Shown one piece after another: positions 18,239-27,639 of a DNA stretch of 64,000 nt. The translations under genes and the position numbers were made by a program. Source of the stretch: Suttonella sp. R2A3 (GTDB lineage Bacteria; Pseudomonadota; Gammaproteobacteria; Cardiobacteriales; Cardiobacteriaceae). The notes below the pieces were generated by a model. That model did not search any database and had not been told where the DNA came from. It was given only the letters and a program-made list of their open reading frames with translations. Numbering within the stretch: the first letter of the stretch is position 1; each line of letters begins with the position of its first letter. The stretch is from the NCBI RefSeq assembly GCF_021513215.1, contig NZ_CP090975.1:48501-112500 (forward strand). Direction: 5' to 3'.

Positions 18239-21200
18239 ATGACGCAGATTCCCGCTCTAAACATTGCTCTAAAAGGTAAAGCCCTTATTGAAGCATCAGC
18301 TGGGACTGGGAAAACCTGGACGCTAAGTGGGATATTATTGCGTTTATTGGTTGAAGATAAGCGTGAACCGCGAGAAATTATTGCCACTACTTTTACTAGA
18401 GCGGCCGCAAGTGAGATGCAAACGCGCGTGGCTGAACGGTTGGCACATTTGCGAGGCTTGTTGGTTTCGATCTTTTTAAACTATCAGCAAGACAACACTT
18501 TTTTAGGCGATGACGGGCTGAGCGCACGAATCGAGGCCTATTTAGATCAGCTTGTCCTTCAGGCAGGTGATCAGCAACAGGCTGCCGAAGACCATATTAA
18601 TCGACATTTATTAATCAACGCAGCCAATCAAGGTATCCATGGGCTGATTGAGGCCTATACCTATTGCTCATTAGCATTGGTTGATGTGGATAAGCTCTTT
18701 ATTGGGACGCTTGATAGTTTATTTCAACGTTGGTTGCGAGAGCTGGCGTTAGAAAGTGGCGTAAGCCGTATTCAAATCAATACCGAAACTCAAGCATTAG
18801 AGCAACTCACCCATCACCATCTTCGCCAATTTTATCAGCAGCAGGCGAGAGAGAATCCTGAATTACTGAATCATTTAGATCAGAAAAACACCTTAGCACT
18901 CGACAAATACACCGATACCAGCAAAAGTGCCCTCGGTTATGGCTATGCACCGTTTTTACGGGTCCCTAAGCAGGACTTTGACCGTGAGGTATGGCGCTCG
19001 AGCATTGACGCATTGCAACGCTTTGATGAGAACGATGTCGCTGAATTGGTGATGTTACTTGATGACGGTAAGCGGCAGAAATGGTTGAGTGGTCGTAATG
19101 GTTCGTTGGCTAGCTATTACCATGAGCTGCCCAATTTGTTCTGTGATGCTCAGCAAGGTTTAGTTGTTGTTACATTCAAAGGGCTGGCGAGAAATATTAT
19201 AAATGCCACCGACCCAGAAAGTAGCGTATTCAACAAAGCTGCTCCAGATGACTACCGTAAGAGGATTAGTGAACATCGGTTGCTGGTTACTTTGCGTGCT
19301 TTTGTCGAACAACAGCAACAGCTTGAACAAGCAGCGGATATTTTGCAGGCACAAAGCGTTATCGATAATGTGCAGTATGTACGTGAACATTTGCCCGATG
19401 TATTACAACAAGCCGGTGAAACTACCTTTGACGCGTTACGTGATCAGCTCAGCGCTGCGCTTCATGGTAAACAAGGTGAGGCGTTGGTTGCCTATATTGC
19501 ACAGCGTTACCCAGTGATCCTGGTCGATGAAGCGCAAGATTTGAACGCAGAACAGAGCGCTTTATTAGAGCGCGTGTATTTTCGCGATAACGTCTCGGGC
19601 TTTTTCTTGATGGTGGGTGACCCCAAGCAGGCGATTTATGGTTTTCGGGGCAGCGATGTGGCGAACTTTCGTCAGTTACGCAATAAAATTGATCCGGCGC
19701 AGCGTTATACACTTGATACCAACTTTCGTTCTGCCCATCGCTTGATCGAAGCGCTCAATGAAGCCTATGCGCACACAGCAACAGATGCCCTTGGTGAAGA
19801 TATTAGCTATCAGAAGATGCAGGCGAAGCATAGCAATGATCGTCTGCGAGCTATACTCAACCGTGAAGGTGGGAATATTCAAGCGCCACTATTATGGTTA
19901 AAGAGTAAGGATGCTGGGCAAGCGCTTGAACAGGTGCTTGAGGTGGTACAACGTCTTACTGATCCGCATAGCCAGTATATCCGTCAAAATGAAGACGGAA
20001 CGCTTACCACAATTCGGGGTCAGGATATTTTGATTCTGGCCAGTGGTAATAATAAGCTCAAAGAAATTGAAGCGTTACTCAACGCTAATCATATTGCGAC
20101 CGAACGTCAAGCGGATCATAATTTATTTGAGCAAACGATGGCTGAGGAGTTACTAGCATTGATGCAGGCGATGCTTTCTTCCGAACACAGCGGCTTATTA
20201 CGTCGCGTGCTCTGTGGGCCATTATATGGGCTCGATTATCATGAGCTTTATGCCTTAGAAAGCGATACCAGTAAACATTGGCGCTGGGATGATTTACGGC
20301 AGCGTTTCCAAGAAGCGGGCGCTATCTGGCGGGAGCATGGTTTATTGAGTGCGCTACAATCGTTGCTTCCACAAAAAAATCACCTTGGACGTAGTGTGTG
20401 GACGCAGCTTGCTGCGCAACAAGCACCGCAATGTTTTCGCGATTTATTGGATTTGCGCGCATTACAGCAGGTGATTGCTGATCATGAGCAGCGGTTGCGT
20501 CCGCGCCAATTTATTGATTGGTGGCGTGAGCGGCTCGATGAACCACCCAACAATGAATGGGCATTATGCCCACCACTGCCAGGCGTTGATGCGGTGCGGT
20601 TGATGACCATCCATAAGGCTAAAGGCTTACAGGCGCCGGTGGTGATTGTGGTTGCGCCCAATCCCTCTAATCGATCAAACCAGTTTTCGGTTGGCACATT
20701 GCATCAAGACAATACGCTCTATCTAAGCGCGACACCTAAAGATCCACGGTATGCGCCACAGATTGAGCAAGAAGCGAAAGCTGAGCAGCAGCGTTTAATC
20801 TATGTCTCGCTCACCCGTGCTGAAGATTTATTGGTGGTGGTGTATCAAGACAGGAGCATTGATGCGATTACAGATTTAGCAGCAACAAGTGAGCAGGCAA
20901 GCTACGCACTGCGCGCTGATGAAGAAACGCTTGCTGGGTGTATCAGTCAAGACCAGCCTTTAGAAAGCAATGTTGCGCAAGAAGTTGTCGAGCCTCTGCT
21001 TAATCCTCTCCAAGAGCCCAAGGCGAGCGGTTGGCGTAAAACCAGCTTTAGTGCGCTCAATCGCTTGCTGGTACGTGATGAGGCATTGGCCGTGTACGAT
21101 GACCGCGCTTTTGAACTACATGGTGAAACGCAAGAGGCGGCTGAGTATGACAATGTTGCGCTCCCATTTCGCTTTGCACGCGGTACTGAGGCAGGTTCGT

Positions 21201-21886
21201 TTTTGCATGAAGTGTTAGAAAAGGTCGATGGGCAATATGCCGCGCATTGGTCAGTATTGCTCACGCGATTGCTGGATAAATATCATTTGCTCAGTATGTA
21301 TGAGTCAGAGATTACTGGCTTAGAAAGCTGGCTTAAGCAGTTGGTGGATAGCCGATTAATTGGTGGGTTAAGCTTGGCGCAGTTGGCAAAGGCTGACCAA
21401 CAGCGTGAGTTAGGCTTTTCGTTATCACTCAATTCACGTGATCGACTGCCGATTAGAGAGATTAATGCGCTTTTTGCCCAGTGGGGTAAGCCGGTTCAAC
21501 TCAATGCCAACGACCAGCGTTTATACGGATTTTTACGCGGAGAAATCGATTTAGTCTATCGCCATAACGGGCGTTATCATGTGGTGGATTACAAATCCAA
21601 CCATCTAGGTTATGAGGCCAGCGATTATTGTGAAGCCAAAATGATTGAAGCGATGGATGAGCATCATTATTGGCTGCAAGCCGTGATTTATCAGCTGGCG
21701 TTGCACCGTTTACTGCGCACACGTCTTGAAGGTTATGACCCAGAGAAACATCTTGGGCCGGCAGAATATTTCTTTATTCGTGCCGCAGGGGCAGATGACC
21801 CGACTTTAGGGCATCTACGTGTGGATATTCCCACAGAATTGGTCGTGGCCCTGGATGGTTTACTGGCTTATCGGCAAGCCTCTTAA
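18239..21886 (+). CDS. recB: RecB, helicase-nuclease subunit of RecBCD
   Basis: Large UvrD-family helicase with a C-terminal nuclease, 1215 residues (E. coli RecB 1180). Visible in order: Walker A IEASAGTGKTWT (about 17-28); VDEAQDLN (motif II); GDPKQAIYGFRGSD; NFRSAHR; TIHKAKGLQAPVV (motif V); SLTRAEDLLVV (motif VI). The nuclease domain has GSFLHEVLE with the first metal ligand, GEIDLVYRH and VVDYKSNHLG with the catalytic Asp and Lys. VVDYKSN and LALHRLLR point to RecB rather than AddA. recC and recD are not in the window. A 7-bp inverted repeat lies in the 140-base gap upstream (18166-18195). Confidence 0.93.
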   Translation: MTQIPALNIALKGKALIEASAGTGKTWTLSGILLRLLVEDKREPREIIATTFTRAAASEMQTRVAERLAHLRGLLVSIFLNYQQDNTFLGDDGLSARIEAYLDQLVLQAGDQQQAAEDHINRHLLINAANQGIHGLIEAYTYCSLALVDVDKLFIGTLDSLFQRWLRELALESGVSRIQINTETQALEQLTHHHLRQFYQQQARENPELLNHLDQKNTLALDKYTDTSKSALGYGYAPFLRVPKQDFDREVWRSSIDALQRFDENDVAELVMLLDDGKRQKWLSGRNGSLASYYHELPNLFCDAQQGLVVVTFKGLARNIINATDPESSVFNKAAPDDYRKRISEHRLLVTLRAFVEQQQQLEQAADILQAQSVIDNVQYVREHLPDVLQQAGETTFDALRDQLSAALHGKQGEALVAYIAQRYPVILVDEAQDLNAEQSALLERVYFRDNVSGFFLMVGDPKQAIYGFRGSDVANFRQLRNKIDPAQRYTLDTNFRSAHRLIEALNEAYAHTATDALGEDISYQKMQAKHSNDRLRAILNREGGNIQAPLLWLKSKDAGQALEQVLEVVQRLTDPHSQYIRQNEDGTLTTIRGQDILILASGNNKLKEIEALLNANHIATERQADHNLFEQTMAEELLALMQAMLSSEHSGLLRRVLCGPLYGLDYHELYALESDTSKHWRWDDLRQRFQEAGAIWREHGLLSALQSLLPQKNHLGRSVWTQLAAQQAPQCFRDLLDLRALQQVIADHEQRLRPRQFIDWWRERLDEPPNNEWALCPPLPGVDAVRLMTIHKAKGLQAPVVIVVAPNPSNRSNQFSVGTLHQDNTLYLSATPKDPRYAPQIEQEAKAEQQRLIYVSLTRAEDLLVVVYQDRSIDAITDLAATSEQASYALRADEETLAGCISQDQPLESNVAQEVVEPLLNPLQEPKASGWRKTSFSALNRLLVRDEALAVYDDRAFELHGETQEAAEYDNVALPFRFARGTEAGSFLHEVLEKVDGQYAAHWSVLLTRLLDKYHLLSMYESEITGLESWLKQLVDSRLIGGLSLAQLAKADQQRELGFSLSLNSRDRLPIREINALFAQWGKPVQLNANDQRLYGFLRGEIDLVYRHNGRYHVVDYKSNHLGYEASDYCEAKMIEAMDEHHYWLQAVIYQLALHRLLRTRLEGYDPEKHLGPAEYFFIRAAGADDPTLGHLRVDIPTELVVALDGLLAYRQAS

Positions 21887-21900
21887 TCAGCTTGAGTGAT

Positions 21901-21921
21901 AAGTCGCCTAAGCGGCGACTT
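21901..21921. terminator. hairpin between convergent recB and AEC gene
   Basis: An 8-bp perfect stem (AAGTCGCC / GGCGACTT) with a 5-base loop lies 15 bases past the recB stop and overlaps the last codons of the minus-strand carrier gene. Neither side has a clear T-tract, so terminator function is uncertain. Confidence 0.4.
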
Positions 21922-22837
21922 CAAGTAGCATCAGCCATCCGGCGAGGGTAAGCATCGACAAAATCGTTTGGAGGCTAATCACTGCCGCCATTAAATCGGC
22001 ATCACCACCAAGCTGTTTGCTGAGAATATAGCTCGAGGTAGCGGTTGGTGTGGCAGCAAAAACCATCACTACAATTAACAACGCACCCTCAATGCCGATA
22101 ACCCAAGCGAGGAGCCAGGCCAGCGCTGGCACGATAATTAAGCGCAGTAGGGTGGCGCCAGTGAGTAAGGTAATCTGTCCACGCGCCCAATATTCAACCA
22201 GTAATTTTAGGCGCACATTGGCGCCAATGGATAGTAGCGCTAAAGGCAATGCTGGGCGCGCAAGCAGTTCAGCGGTATCGAGCAAAATCGATGAGATGCC
22301 GATAATGTTGAACAGAAAGCCGGCTAATGTGCCAAGAATTAACGGGTTGGTGATTAATGAATGGGCAATATTGCCTAATGGGATACGCGCGCCACGACGG
22401 GTGAAAAAGCTTAAGACGCTGCATACGTTGATCAGTGGGATGACGAGTCCGGCAAAGACCGCAGCCAGCGCCAGTGTGTCATTTGACCAAAGGGCGGCAA
22501 TAATGATGAAATACACATAGCTGTTAAAGCGAACCAAGGCCTGATAAACGCTGCTCTGAGCGCTGGAGTCTGCGCCTGTAAAGCGTACAAAAGCGACCAC
22601 CAAAATGGCGGTAAAGACAAAATAGCCGAGTAAGAACCATAACACCGACTGCCAAGGCACTTGCGCTAAATCGACTACGGCAATTTTGCCAATCAGTAAG
22701 GCTGGAAAGAGGACAAAATAAATCAGCTTATCGCTGGCAGCCCAAAAGGTTAGCGGCAAAAAATCCAGGCGACGTAAGACTTGTCCGAGAATAAGTACCA
22801 AACAAATTGGCAGAATGGTGGCGACGACTAATCCCAT
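21908..22837 (-). CDS. AEC-family transporter
   Basis: A 309-residue, almost wholly hydrophobic protein with about ten membrane segments. The opening ATILPICLVLILGQVLRR and the segment FPALLIGKIA are typical of bacterial auxin-efflux-carrier (AEC) family proteins such as MdcF and YfdV. C-terminal segments contain FAATPTATSSYILSKQLGGD, a conserved AEC stretch. Family members move malonate, malate, oxalate or similar acids; the substrate here cannot be read from sequence. It is the second gene after a 60-residue membrane protein, 13 bases apart. Confidence 0.85.
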   Translation of the reverse strand: MGLVVATILPICLVLILGQVLRRLDFLPLTFWAASDKLIYFVLFPALLIGKIAVVDLAQVPWQSVLWFLLGYFVFTAILVVAFVRFTGADSSAQSSVYQALVRFNSYVYFIIIAALWSNDTLALAAVFAGLVIPLINVCSVLSFFTRRGARIPLGNIAHSLITNPLILGTLAGFLFNIIGISSILLDTAELLARPALPLALLSIGANVRLKLLVEYWARGQITLLTGATLLRLIIVPALAWLLAWVIGIEGALLIVVMVFAATPTATSSYILSKQLGGDADLMAAVISLQTILSMLTLAGWLMLLEVAA

Positions 22838-22850
22838 GATAGTTGCGTGC

Positions 22851-23033
22851 TTAGAGCTTGATTAACACATAAACCAAGGCAATCACGCCAGCCATTAAGA
22901 GCGCAAATGTCCCCCAATATTGCGGCGCTTCTTTACTGCGTTGCATCATTTCTTTAATGCCGCCACGGTTGCGGTAAATCATCCAAATAAAAAATACAGC
23001 GACCGCAGCCGCGCCAATGCTACCCCAGTTCAT
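22851..23033 (-). CDS. small two-helix membrane protein
   Basis: A 60-residue protein with two predicted membrane segments, about 5-20 and 43-59, joined by a basic loop containing RNRGGIKEMMQRS. I do not recognise the family. The start at 23033 is chosen because AGGAG lies seven bases upstream; the ORF extends 13 codons further but without such a site. It is co-directional with the downstream AEC carrier, 13 bases away, and probably cotranscribed with it. It may be an accessory to that transporter or an unrelated envelope peptide. Confidence 0.7.
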   Translation of the reverse strand: MNWGSIGAAAVAVFFIWMIYRNRGGIKEMMQRSKEAPQYWGTFALLMAGVIALVYVLIKL

Positions 23034-23116
23034 AAGCACTCCTAAAAATCTTTTTCCAGTTGACATAACCAAGGTGGCGATTCAATCGATCCGAGCTTGG
23101 TTGCGTGATTTTGCCT

Positions 23117-23122
23117 ATTATA
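23117..23122 (-). promoter_or_regulatory. candidate promoter -10 for small protein/AEC operon
   Basis: On the minus strand this reads TATAAT, 84 bases upstream of the small-protein start. The gap after glnD (23034-23173) is where a promoter is expected. No good -35 was found at normal spacing. Confidence 0.35.
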
Positions 23123-23173
23123 AAACTAACACAACCCACGTTGATAGGCTGATTTGCCGATTCTCACATCACG

Positions 23174-25741
23174 CTAATCGAGCAGCTCATGCAAGCGATC
23201 TCGGAGTTGTTGCAGGGTGGTGGTATCCGTGATTGCTTGATGATTGGCATCAGTAAGGTAAAACGTATCTTCGACTTTCTCACCTAAGGTGGCGATTTTC
23301 GCATGCGCAAGATGGATGCCTTGTTCTAAAAAGACGCGACTGATGAGTGAGAGCAGACCATGACGGTCTTTGCACGTTAAGTGCAAAATGGTGCGGTCGT
23401 GCTGAGCGTCCTGCTCAATGTCGATTTTGGTGTGGGTGTTGAAATGCTGCAGTGGCGTGCGACTGAGGCGTTTACCAAGCGGCTTAGGCGCTTCCTGATT
23501 AATGATGAAGTGTTGCAGTGCACTGACGTGGCTCTCGGTGAGCGGGAATTGTTCGTTTAAGGTGTATTGCTGGATGGCGAGTGTACCATCTTCGCTACGA
23601 TATAAGCGGGCTTCGACGATATCCAGATCGTGACGTTCCATACAGTGTGTGGCGCGGGCAAAGAGTATATCACTGGCGCTTGGTGCGCTGATAAACAGCC
23701 TTGGTGGACTGGATAAGGTTTGGCTGACCGCAGGTTGTACGCCATGCTCGAGTAAATGCACAGTTTTCGCGGCAATCACCACCGGTTCTTCGTTTAAGAA
23801 AAATGCCTCTGGTAAGTTATCCCAGCAGCGACGGATATCGGTAGGGTCTGCATCAAGCACTGCCAAGGTCTCGTTTTGTGCGTGGGTAATTTGCGCGGCA
23901 ATATCCGGTGGGGTGTTTTTAAGTGCGTTGACGCTAAGCCGGTAGAGGGTAAAGAGGAGATTGGCACGCCAGCTGTTCCATAGCGTCGGACTGGTCGCGG
24001 TAATATCGGCCATAGTTAGGAGATATAGCGCATCTAAATAACGTCGATCAGGGAATTTGCGGGCAAATTCGCTGATCACTTCAGGATCGGTAAGGTCTTT
24101 TTTCTGGGCAGTGAGCGATAAGCTCAGATGTTCTCGGACGAGGAAAACCAGTAAATCGCGCTCCTCAAGGTTTAGGGCGTCATTTTCAGCGGCAAAATTG
24201 GCTGCCATTTCGGCGCCTATATCGCTATGATCACCGTGATAGCCTTTGCCAATATCATGAAACAATGCGGCGAGATAGAGCGTTGCTGGCTCGCGGAAGT
24301 TAGTGAGTAGTTCGTGCGCTTGCGGGTAGTCCTCTTGTGGTTCTTTAAAGCTATCTAGCACACGAATGAGATGGAGGGTGTGTTGGTCGACGGTGAACTG
24401 ATGAAATAAATCATATTGCATCCGCCCGACGGTATGCCAGAACGTTGGAATATAGCGGTATAAAATCCCAAAGCGCAGCATGCGGCGCAACTGCTTATGC
24501 ACATCGCCGCTGTGATTGAAGATTGCCAAAAAGGCACGACGGATATCGTTATCGTGGCGGAATTCTTGAGTGATGATTAGGTCGCGTTCACGGTGGATCT
24601 GTCGCGCGAGGTCAGGATGTAAGCCGTTTATATTGGGATGCTCTTGTAGCCGTTGGAAAATACGCCACAATAACTCGGGATGTTTTTGTAAATCATCGGG
24701 GCGACGCAAAGTGAGTCGCCGGTGTTTATAACAAAACCAATTGTCGATAATCGTCCCAGGATCGGCTTTTTCGTGCGCGATTTCGATTATTTTTACAACC
24801 AAACGGTTGATGCGACGAATACGACGGCTGTTGCGGTAATAAAAGCGCATAAACTGCTCGATCGCTTGATTGCCGGGCAGGTCTTGGTAGGCAAAAAGCT
24901 TGGCAATCAGTTTTTGTTGCTCAAACGACAGGCGGTCTTTTTGTCCTTTACTGAATAAATGTAGGGCGTAGCGAATACGCCATAAACGTTCGCGGCATTT
25001 TATTAATTCGGCGTATTCTTCTTGGGTTAAAATCCCTTGGTCGATGAGGTTGGCATGGCTATGGCTGCGATAGCAAAAGGCGTTTATCCAACCGATCATG
25101 TGAATATCGCGCAGACCACCCGGGGCGATTTTGATATTAGGTTCTAAGCGACCCATTTGTTCTTGCTTACTGTCGCGATAGCGGCGCTCATCGAGTTTGG
25201 CTTGAATGAAATCGGCGGCGCTACATTGCTCGCGCAGGTGGGTCATAACCGTGTTTAATTCAGCTGCATCACCAGCGATCAGTCGTGCTTCGAGTAGGGC
25301 GGTCAGGTGGTCTAAATCGTCACGAGCATCATCCAAACATTGTTGTGCGGTGCAGACATGTTGCGCGATGTCATGGCCTAATTGCCAGAGTAGGTGAATG
25401 AAGGTGCTGATCGCTTGATCGCGTGCGTCATTGCTTGTTTCATCGACTAAAATCAATAGATCAATGTCTGATCCTGGAAAGAGCTCTTTTCGACCGTAAC
25501 CACCAAGGGCGACTACACTGACCGGATAGTCTGCTAAAGCACGGTCAAATAGTGCGCTGATGATGGTGTCGATTTGTGTGCATTGATGCTCTAATAAGGC
25601 ACAGACATCAAAATGTCGTGCCATTAATGGGCGTTGTGCCTCAGCAAGGGCGTGTAAAAACTCACAAGCGGCGTTGGCGATCGCTTCACCGCTTGCTTGG
25701 TTTTCAGGATGAAAGGTCGGTAGATTCACGTTCTTTGGCAC
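23174..25741 (-). CDS. glnD: GlnD, PII uridylyltransferase/uridylyl-removing enzyme
   Basis: Bifunctional nitrogen sensor that uridylylates and deuridylylates PII proteins according to glutamine level. The 855 residues show the nucleotidyltransferase motif GGYGRKELFPGSDIDLLIL (80-98), the PII-UTase linker domain, an HD hydrolase domain with LFHDIGKGYHGDHS, and two C-terminal ACT domains (the last contains DRHGLLSLISRVFLEQGI). The start is a GTG overlapping map by 38 bases; a second in-frame GTG four codons on is possible. The map-glnD order matches E. coli. Confidence 0.96.
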   Translation of the reverse strand: MPKNVNLPTFHPENQASGEAIANAACEFLHALAEAQRPLMARHFDVCALLEHQCTQIDTIISALFDRALADYPVSVVALGGYGRKELFPGSDIDLLILVDETSNDARDQAISTFIHLLWQLGHDIAQHVCTAQQCLDDARDDLDHLTALLEARLIAGDAAELNTVMTHLREQCSAADFIQAKLDERRYRDSKQEQMGRLEPNIKIAPGGLRDIHMIGWINAFCYRSHSHANLIDQGILTQEEYAELIKCRERLWRIRYALHLFSKGQKDRLSFEQQKLIAKLFAYQDLPGNQAIEQFMRFYYRNSRRIRRINRLVVKIIEIAHEKADPGTIIDNWFCYKHRRLTLRRPDDLQKHPELLWRIFQRLQEHPNINGLHPDLARQIHRERDLIITQEFRHDNDIRRAFLAIFNHSGDVHKQLRRMLRFGILYRYIPTFWHTVGRMQYDLFHQFTVDQHTLHLIRVLDSFKEPQEDYPQAHELLTNFREPATLYLAALFHDIGKGYHGDHSDIGAEMAANFAAENDALNLEERDLLVFLVREHLSLSLTAQKKDLTDPEVISEFARKFPDRRYLDALYLLTMADITATSPTLWNSWRANLLFTLYRLSVNALKNTPPDIAAQITHAQNETLAVLDADPTDIRRCWDNLPEAFFLNEEPVVIAAKTVHLLEHGVQPAVSQTLSSPPRLFISAPSASDILFARATHCMERHDLDIVEARLYRSEDGTLAIQQYTLNEQFPLTESHVSALQHFIINQEAPKPLGKRLSRTPLQHFNTHTKIDIEQDAQHDRTILHLTCKDRHGLLSLISRVFLEQGIHLAHAKIATLGEKVEDTFYLTDANHQAITDTTTLQQLRDRLHELLD

Positions 25742-26498
25742 TCAAGGTAAAGATTTCATAGCCGTCAGCGGTAACCGCCAACATATGTTCCCATTGTGCG
25801 GATAGTGAACGGTCGCGGGTGACCGCGGTCCATTGGTCGCCAAGGATTTTCAGTTGTCGCTTACCAGCGTTGATCATCGGTTCAATCGTAAAGGTCATGC
25901 CTTCTTCGAGTACTAAACCTTCACCCGCTCTGCCATAGTGTAAGACTTGTGGGTCTTCATGAAATTGTTGGCCAATGCCATGACCACAAAATTCGCGTAC
26001 CACAGAAAAACGCTCTTTTTCGGCAAAGCTTTGAATGGCGTGTCCGATGTCGCCCAAGGTGGTGCCGGGTTTCACGATCTCAATGCCACGCCACATTGCT
26101 TGGTAGGTGATATCGACCAAGCGTTTGGCTAGTACGCTTCCTTCACCAACGATGAACATCCGACTGGTGTCACCATGAAAACCATTAGGTTCAATCACCG
26201 TGACATCAATATTGACGATATCGCCATTTTTAAGTTTCTTCTCAGACGGAATGCCGTGACAGATCACGTGATTGACTGAAATACACGTCGCTGCAGGAAA
26301 GGGTGGATCACCATAACCTAAGCACGCCGGTACGCAACCTTGCACATCCGTGATATAGCTGTGGCAGCGTTGATCGAGCTCGCTTGTGCTCACACCCGGT
26401 TGAACATAGGGCGTAATCATATCCAAAACATCGGCTGCAAACCGGCCTGCGGTACGCATATGGACTAAATCTTCGGCGCTTTTTTTAATAATCGACAT
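25704..26498 (-). CDS. map: methionine aminopeptidase type I
   Basis: Removes the initiator methionine from nascent proteins. At 264 residues it is the same length as the E. coli enzyme. The five metal ligands are visible: Asp in VNIDVT, Asp in HGDTSRMF, His in CGHGIGQQFHEDP, Glu in FTIEPMI and Glu in AQWEHMLAV. It is divergent from rpsB, the standard gammaproteobacterial arrangement, and overlaps glnD downstream. The ribosome site is poor. Confidence 0.97.
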   Translation of the reverse strand: MSIIKKSAEDLVHMRTAGRFAADVLDMITPYVQPGVSTSELDQRCHSYITDVQGCVPACLGYGDPPFPAATCISVNHVICHGIPSEKKLKNGDIVNIDVTVIEPNGFHGDTSRMFIVGEGSVLAKRLVDITYQAMWRGIEIVKPGTTLGDIGHAIQSFAEKERFSVVREFCGHGIGQQFHEDPQVLHYGRAGEGLVLEEGMTFTIEPMINAGKRQLKILGDQWTAVTRDRSLSAQWEHMLAVTADGYEIFTLSAKERESTDLSS

Positions 26499-26507
26499 AA
26501 ACTTTTA

Positions 26508-26537
26508 TTGGTAAAAACAAGCTGTCTATGGTATAAA
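26508..26537 (+). promoter_or_regulatory. candidate rpsB promoter
   Basis: TTGGTA (26508-26513) and TATAAA (26532-26537) are separated by 18 bases. Transcription would start near 26544, giving a leader of about 190 bases before rpsB. The -35 hexamer is 9 bases past the divergent map start codon. Confidence 0.45.
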
Positions 26538-26543
26538 GCCCAC

Positions 26544-26732
26544 CGCCGGAAGGCAAATAAAAAAACACACAAATACCGACACACGATTTCGGGTGCTGTG
26601 TTTAACGGATGTTAAACCAGTGTAATCGTGGGGTGTTTGGAGGCTAAACCCTAGGAAATACTGCGAAAAAACAGCGATGTTTAATGTGAACGCTGCTTTG
26701 ACGAATATTTCCGTTATTTGGAGTAATTTATA
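26544..26732 (+). promoter_or_regulatory. long rpsB leader, possible S2 autoregulatory RNA
   Basis: The stretch between the predicted transcription start and the rpsB ATG is unusually long and contains no ORF of note. In E. coli, S2 represses rpsB-tsf through a structured leader of the rpsB mRNA. I cannot fold this region reliably by eye, so the assignment rests on position, length and that precedent. The RBS TTGGAG lies at 26719-26724. Confidence 0.35.
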
Positions 26733-27545
26733 ATGAGTACAGTTAGTATGCGCGACCTGTTCGAAGCAGGCGCACACTTTGGTCACCGCACCCGTTTTTG
26801 GAACCCAAAAATGGCCCCTTATATTTATGGCAAGCGTGGTGACATTCATATCATCGATCTTGAGCAAACTGTTCCGATGCTCAACGATGCCCTGAATTTC
26901 CTTGGCACAGTGGTTGCTAACGGCGGACGTGTCATGTTTGTTGGTACCAAGCGCAGCGCGACCGAGTCGATTCAAAAAGCCGCTTCACGTTGCGGTATGC
27001 CGTACGTTAACTTCCGTTGGTTAGGCGGGATGATGACGAACTTCAAAACCATCCGCCAATCGATTCGCCGTTTGGAAGAAATCGAGAATATGTCAAACGA
27101 CGGGACTTTTGAGAAATTAGGCAAAAAAGAAGTCATTATGTTGGGTCGTGAGCGTGATAAATTAGAGCGTTCATTGGCCGGTATCCGCAACATGCGTCAA
27201 TTGCCAGATGTGTTGTTTGTGGTTGATGTGGGTCACGAGCACATCGCGATTAAAGAAGCTAACAAATTGGGTATTCCTGTGGTTGGCGTGGTTGATACCA
27301 ACGGTAAAACGGAAGGTGTGGACTACATTATTCCTGGCAACGATGACTCTGTACGCGCGATTCGCCTCTATGTTGAAGCAGTTGCTGATGCCGTTGAAGA
27401 AGCAAAACGCTCAGTAACCACTGGTGGCGACGATGCTGAAGCTGAATTGGCGGAAAACGTTGAAGCAACACAGAGTGAAGAACAGCTAAGTCAAGAAGCA
27501 TCAGCGGAAAAACAATCCGCTGAAGAAGCACCTAAAGCTGAATAA
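26733..27545 (+). CDS. rpsB: 30S ribosomal protein S2
   Basis: Small-subunit protein. The first 230 or so residues match S2, with [22 protein letters not shown] at the start (given here in part) and [21 protein letters not shown] near the C-terminal half. Total length is 270 residues, about 30 more than E. coli S2. The extra sequence is a low-complexity acidic Glu/Ala/Gln-rich tail after residue 232. It is followed by tsf with a hairpin between them. Confidence 0.97.
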   Translation: MSTVSMRDLFEAGAHFGHRTRFWNPKMAPYIYGKRGDIHIIDLEQTVPMLNDALNFLGTVVANGGRVMFVGTKRSATESIQKAASRCGMPYVNFRWLGGMMTNFKTIRQSIRRLEEIENMSNDGTFEKLGKKEVIMLGRERDKLERSLAGIRNMRQLPDVLFVVDVGHEHIAIKEANKLGIPVVGVVDTNGKTEGVDYIIPGNDDSVRAIRLYVEAVADAVEEAKRSVTTGGDDAEAELAENVEATQSEEQLSQEASAEKQSAEEAPKAE

Positions 27546-27551
27546 AACCCC

Positions 27552-27580
27552 ATCCTGTCAGTGCGCTGTGCTGACAGGAT
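27552..27580 (+). terminator. rpsB-tsf intercistronic hairpin
   Basis: A 10-bp perfect stem (ATCCTGTCAG / CTGACAGGAT) has a 9-base loop and no T-tract. By analogy with the E. coli rpsB-tsf attenuator, it probably tunes the S2 to EF-Ts ratio or protects mRNA ends. Confidence 0.6.
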
Positions 27581-27639
27581 CTCATGAATGCTTAATTGCG
27601 TGACTGTTAAGGTTGCGAATAAAACAGGAGAGAAGAATT

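Noticed and set aside
18239..21886. AddA instead of RecB
   Set aside because: The nuclease motif VVDYKSNHLG and the following LALHRLLR region match RecB, and the cysteine cluster expected in AddB-type partners is not relevant here.
22050..22520. 156-codon plus-strand ORF antisense to the AEC carrier
   Set aside because: The residue pattern is the shadow of a hydrophobic gene read backwards, with no ribosome site. The minus-strand carrier is clear.
26526..26975. 149-codon minus-strand ORF over the rpsB leader and 5' end
   Set aside because: It overlaps rpsB antisense, has no recognisable domain, and its composition is that of a reversed coding strand.
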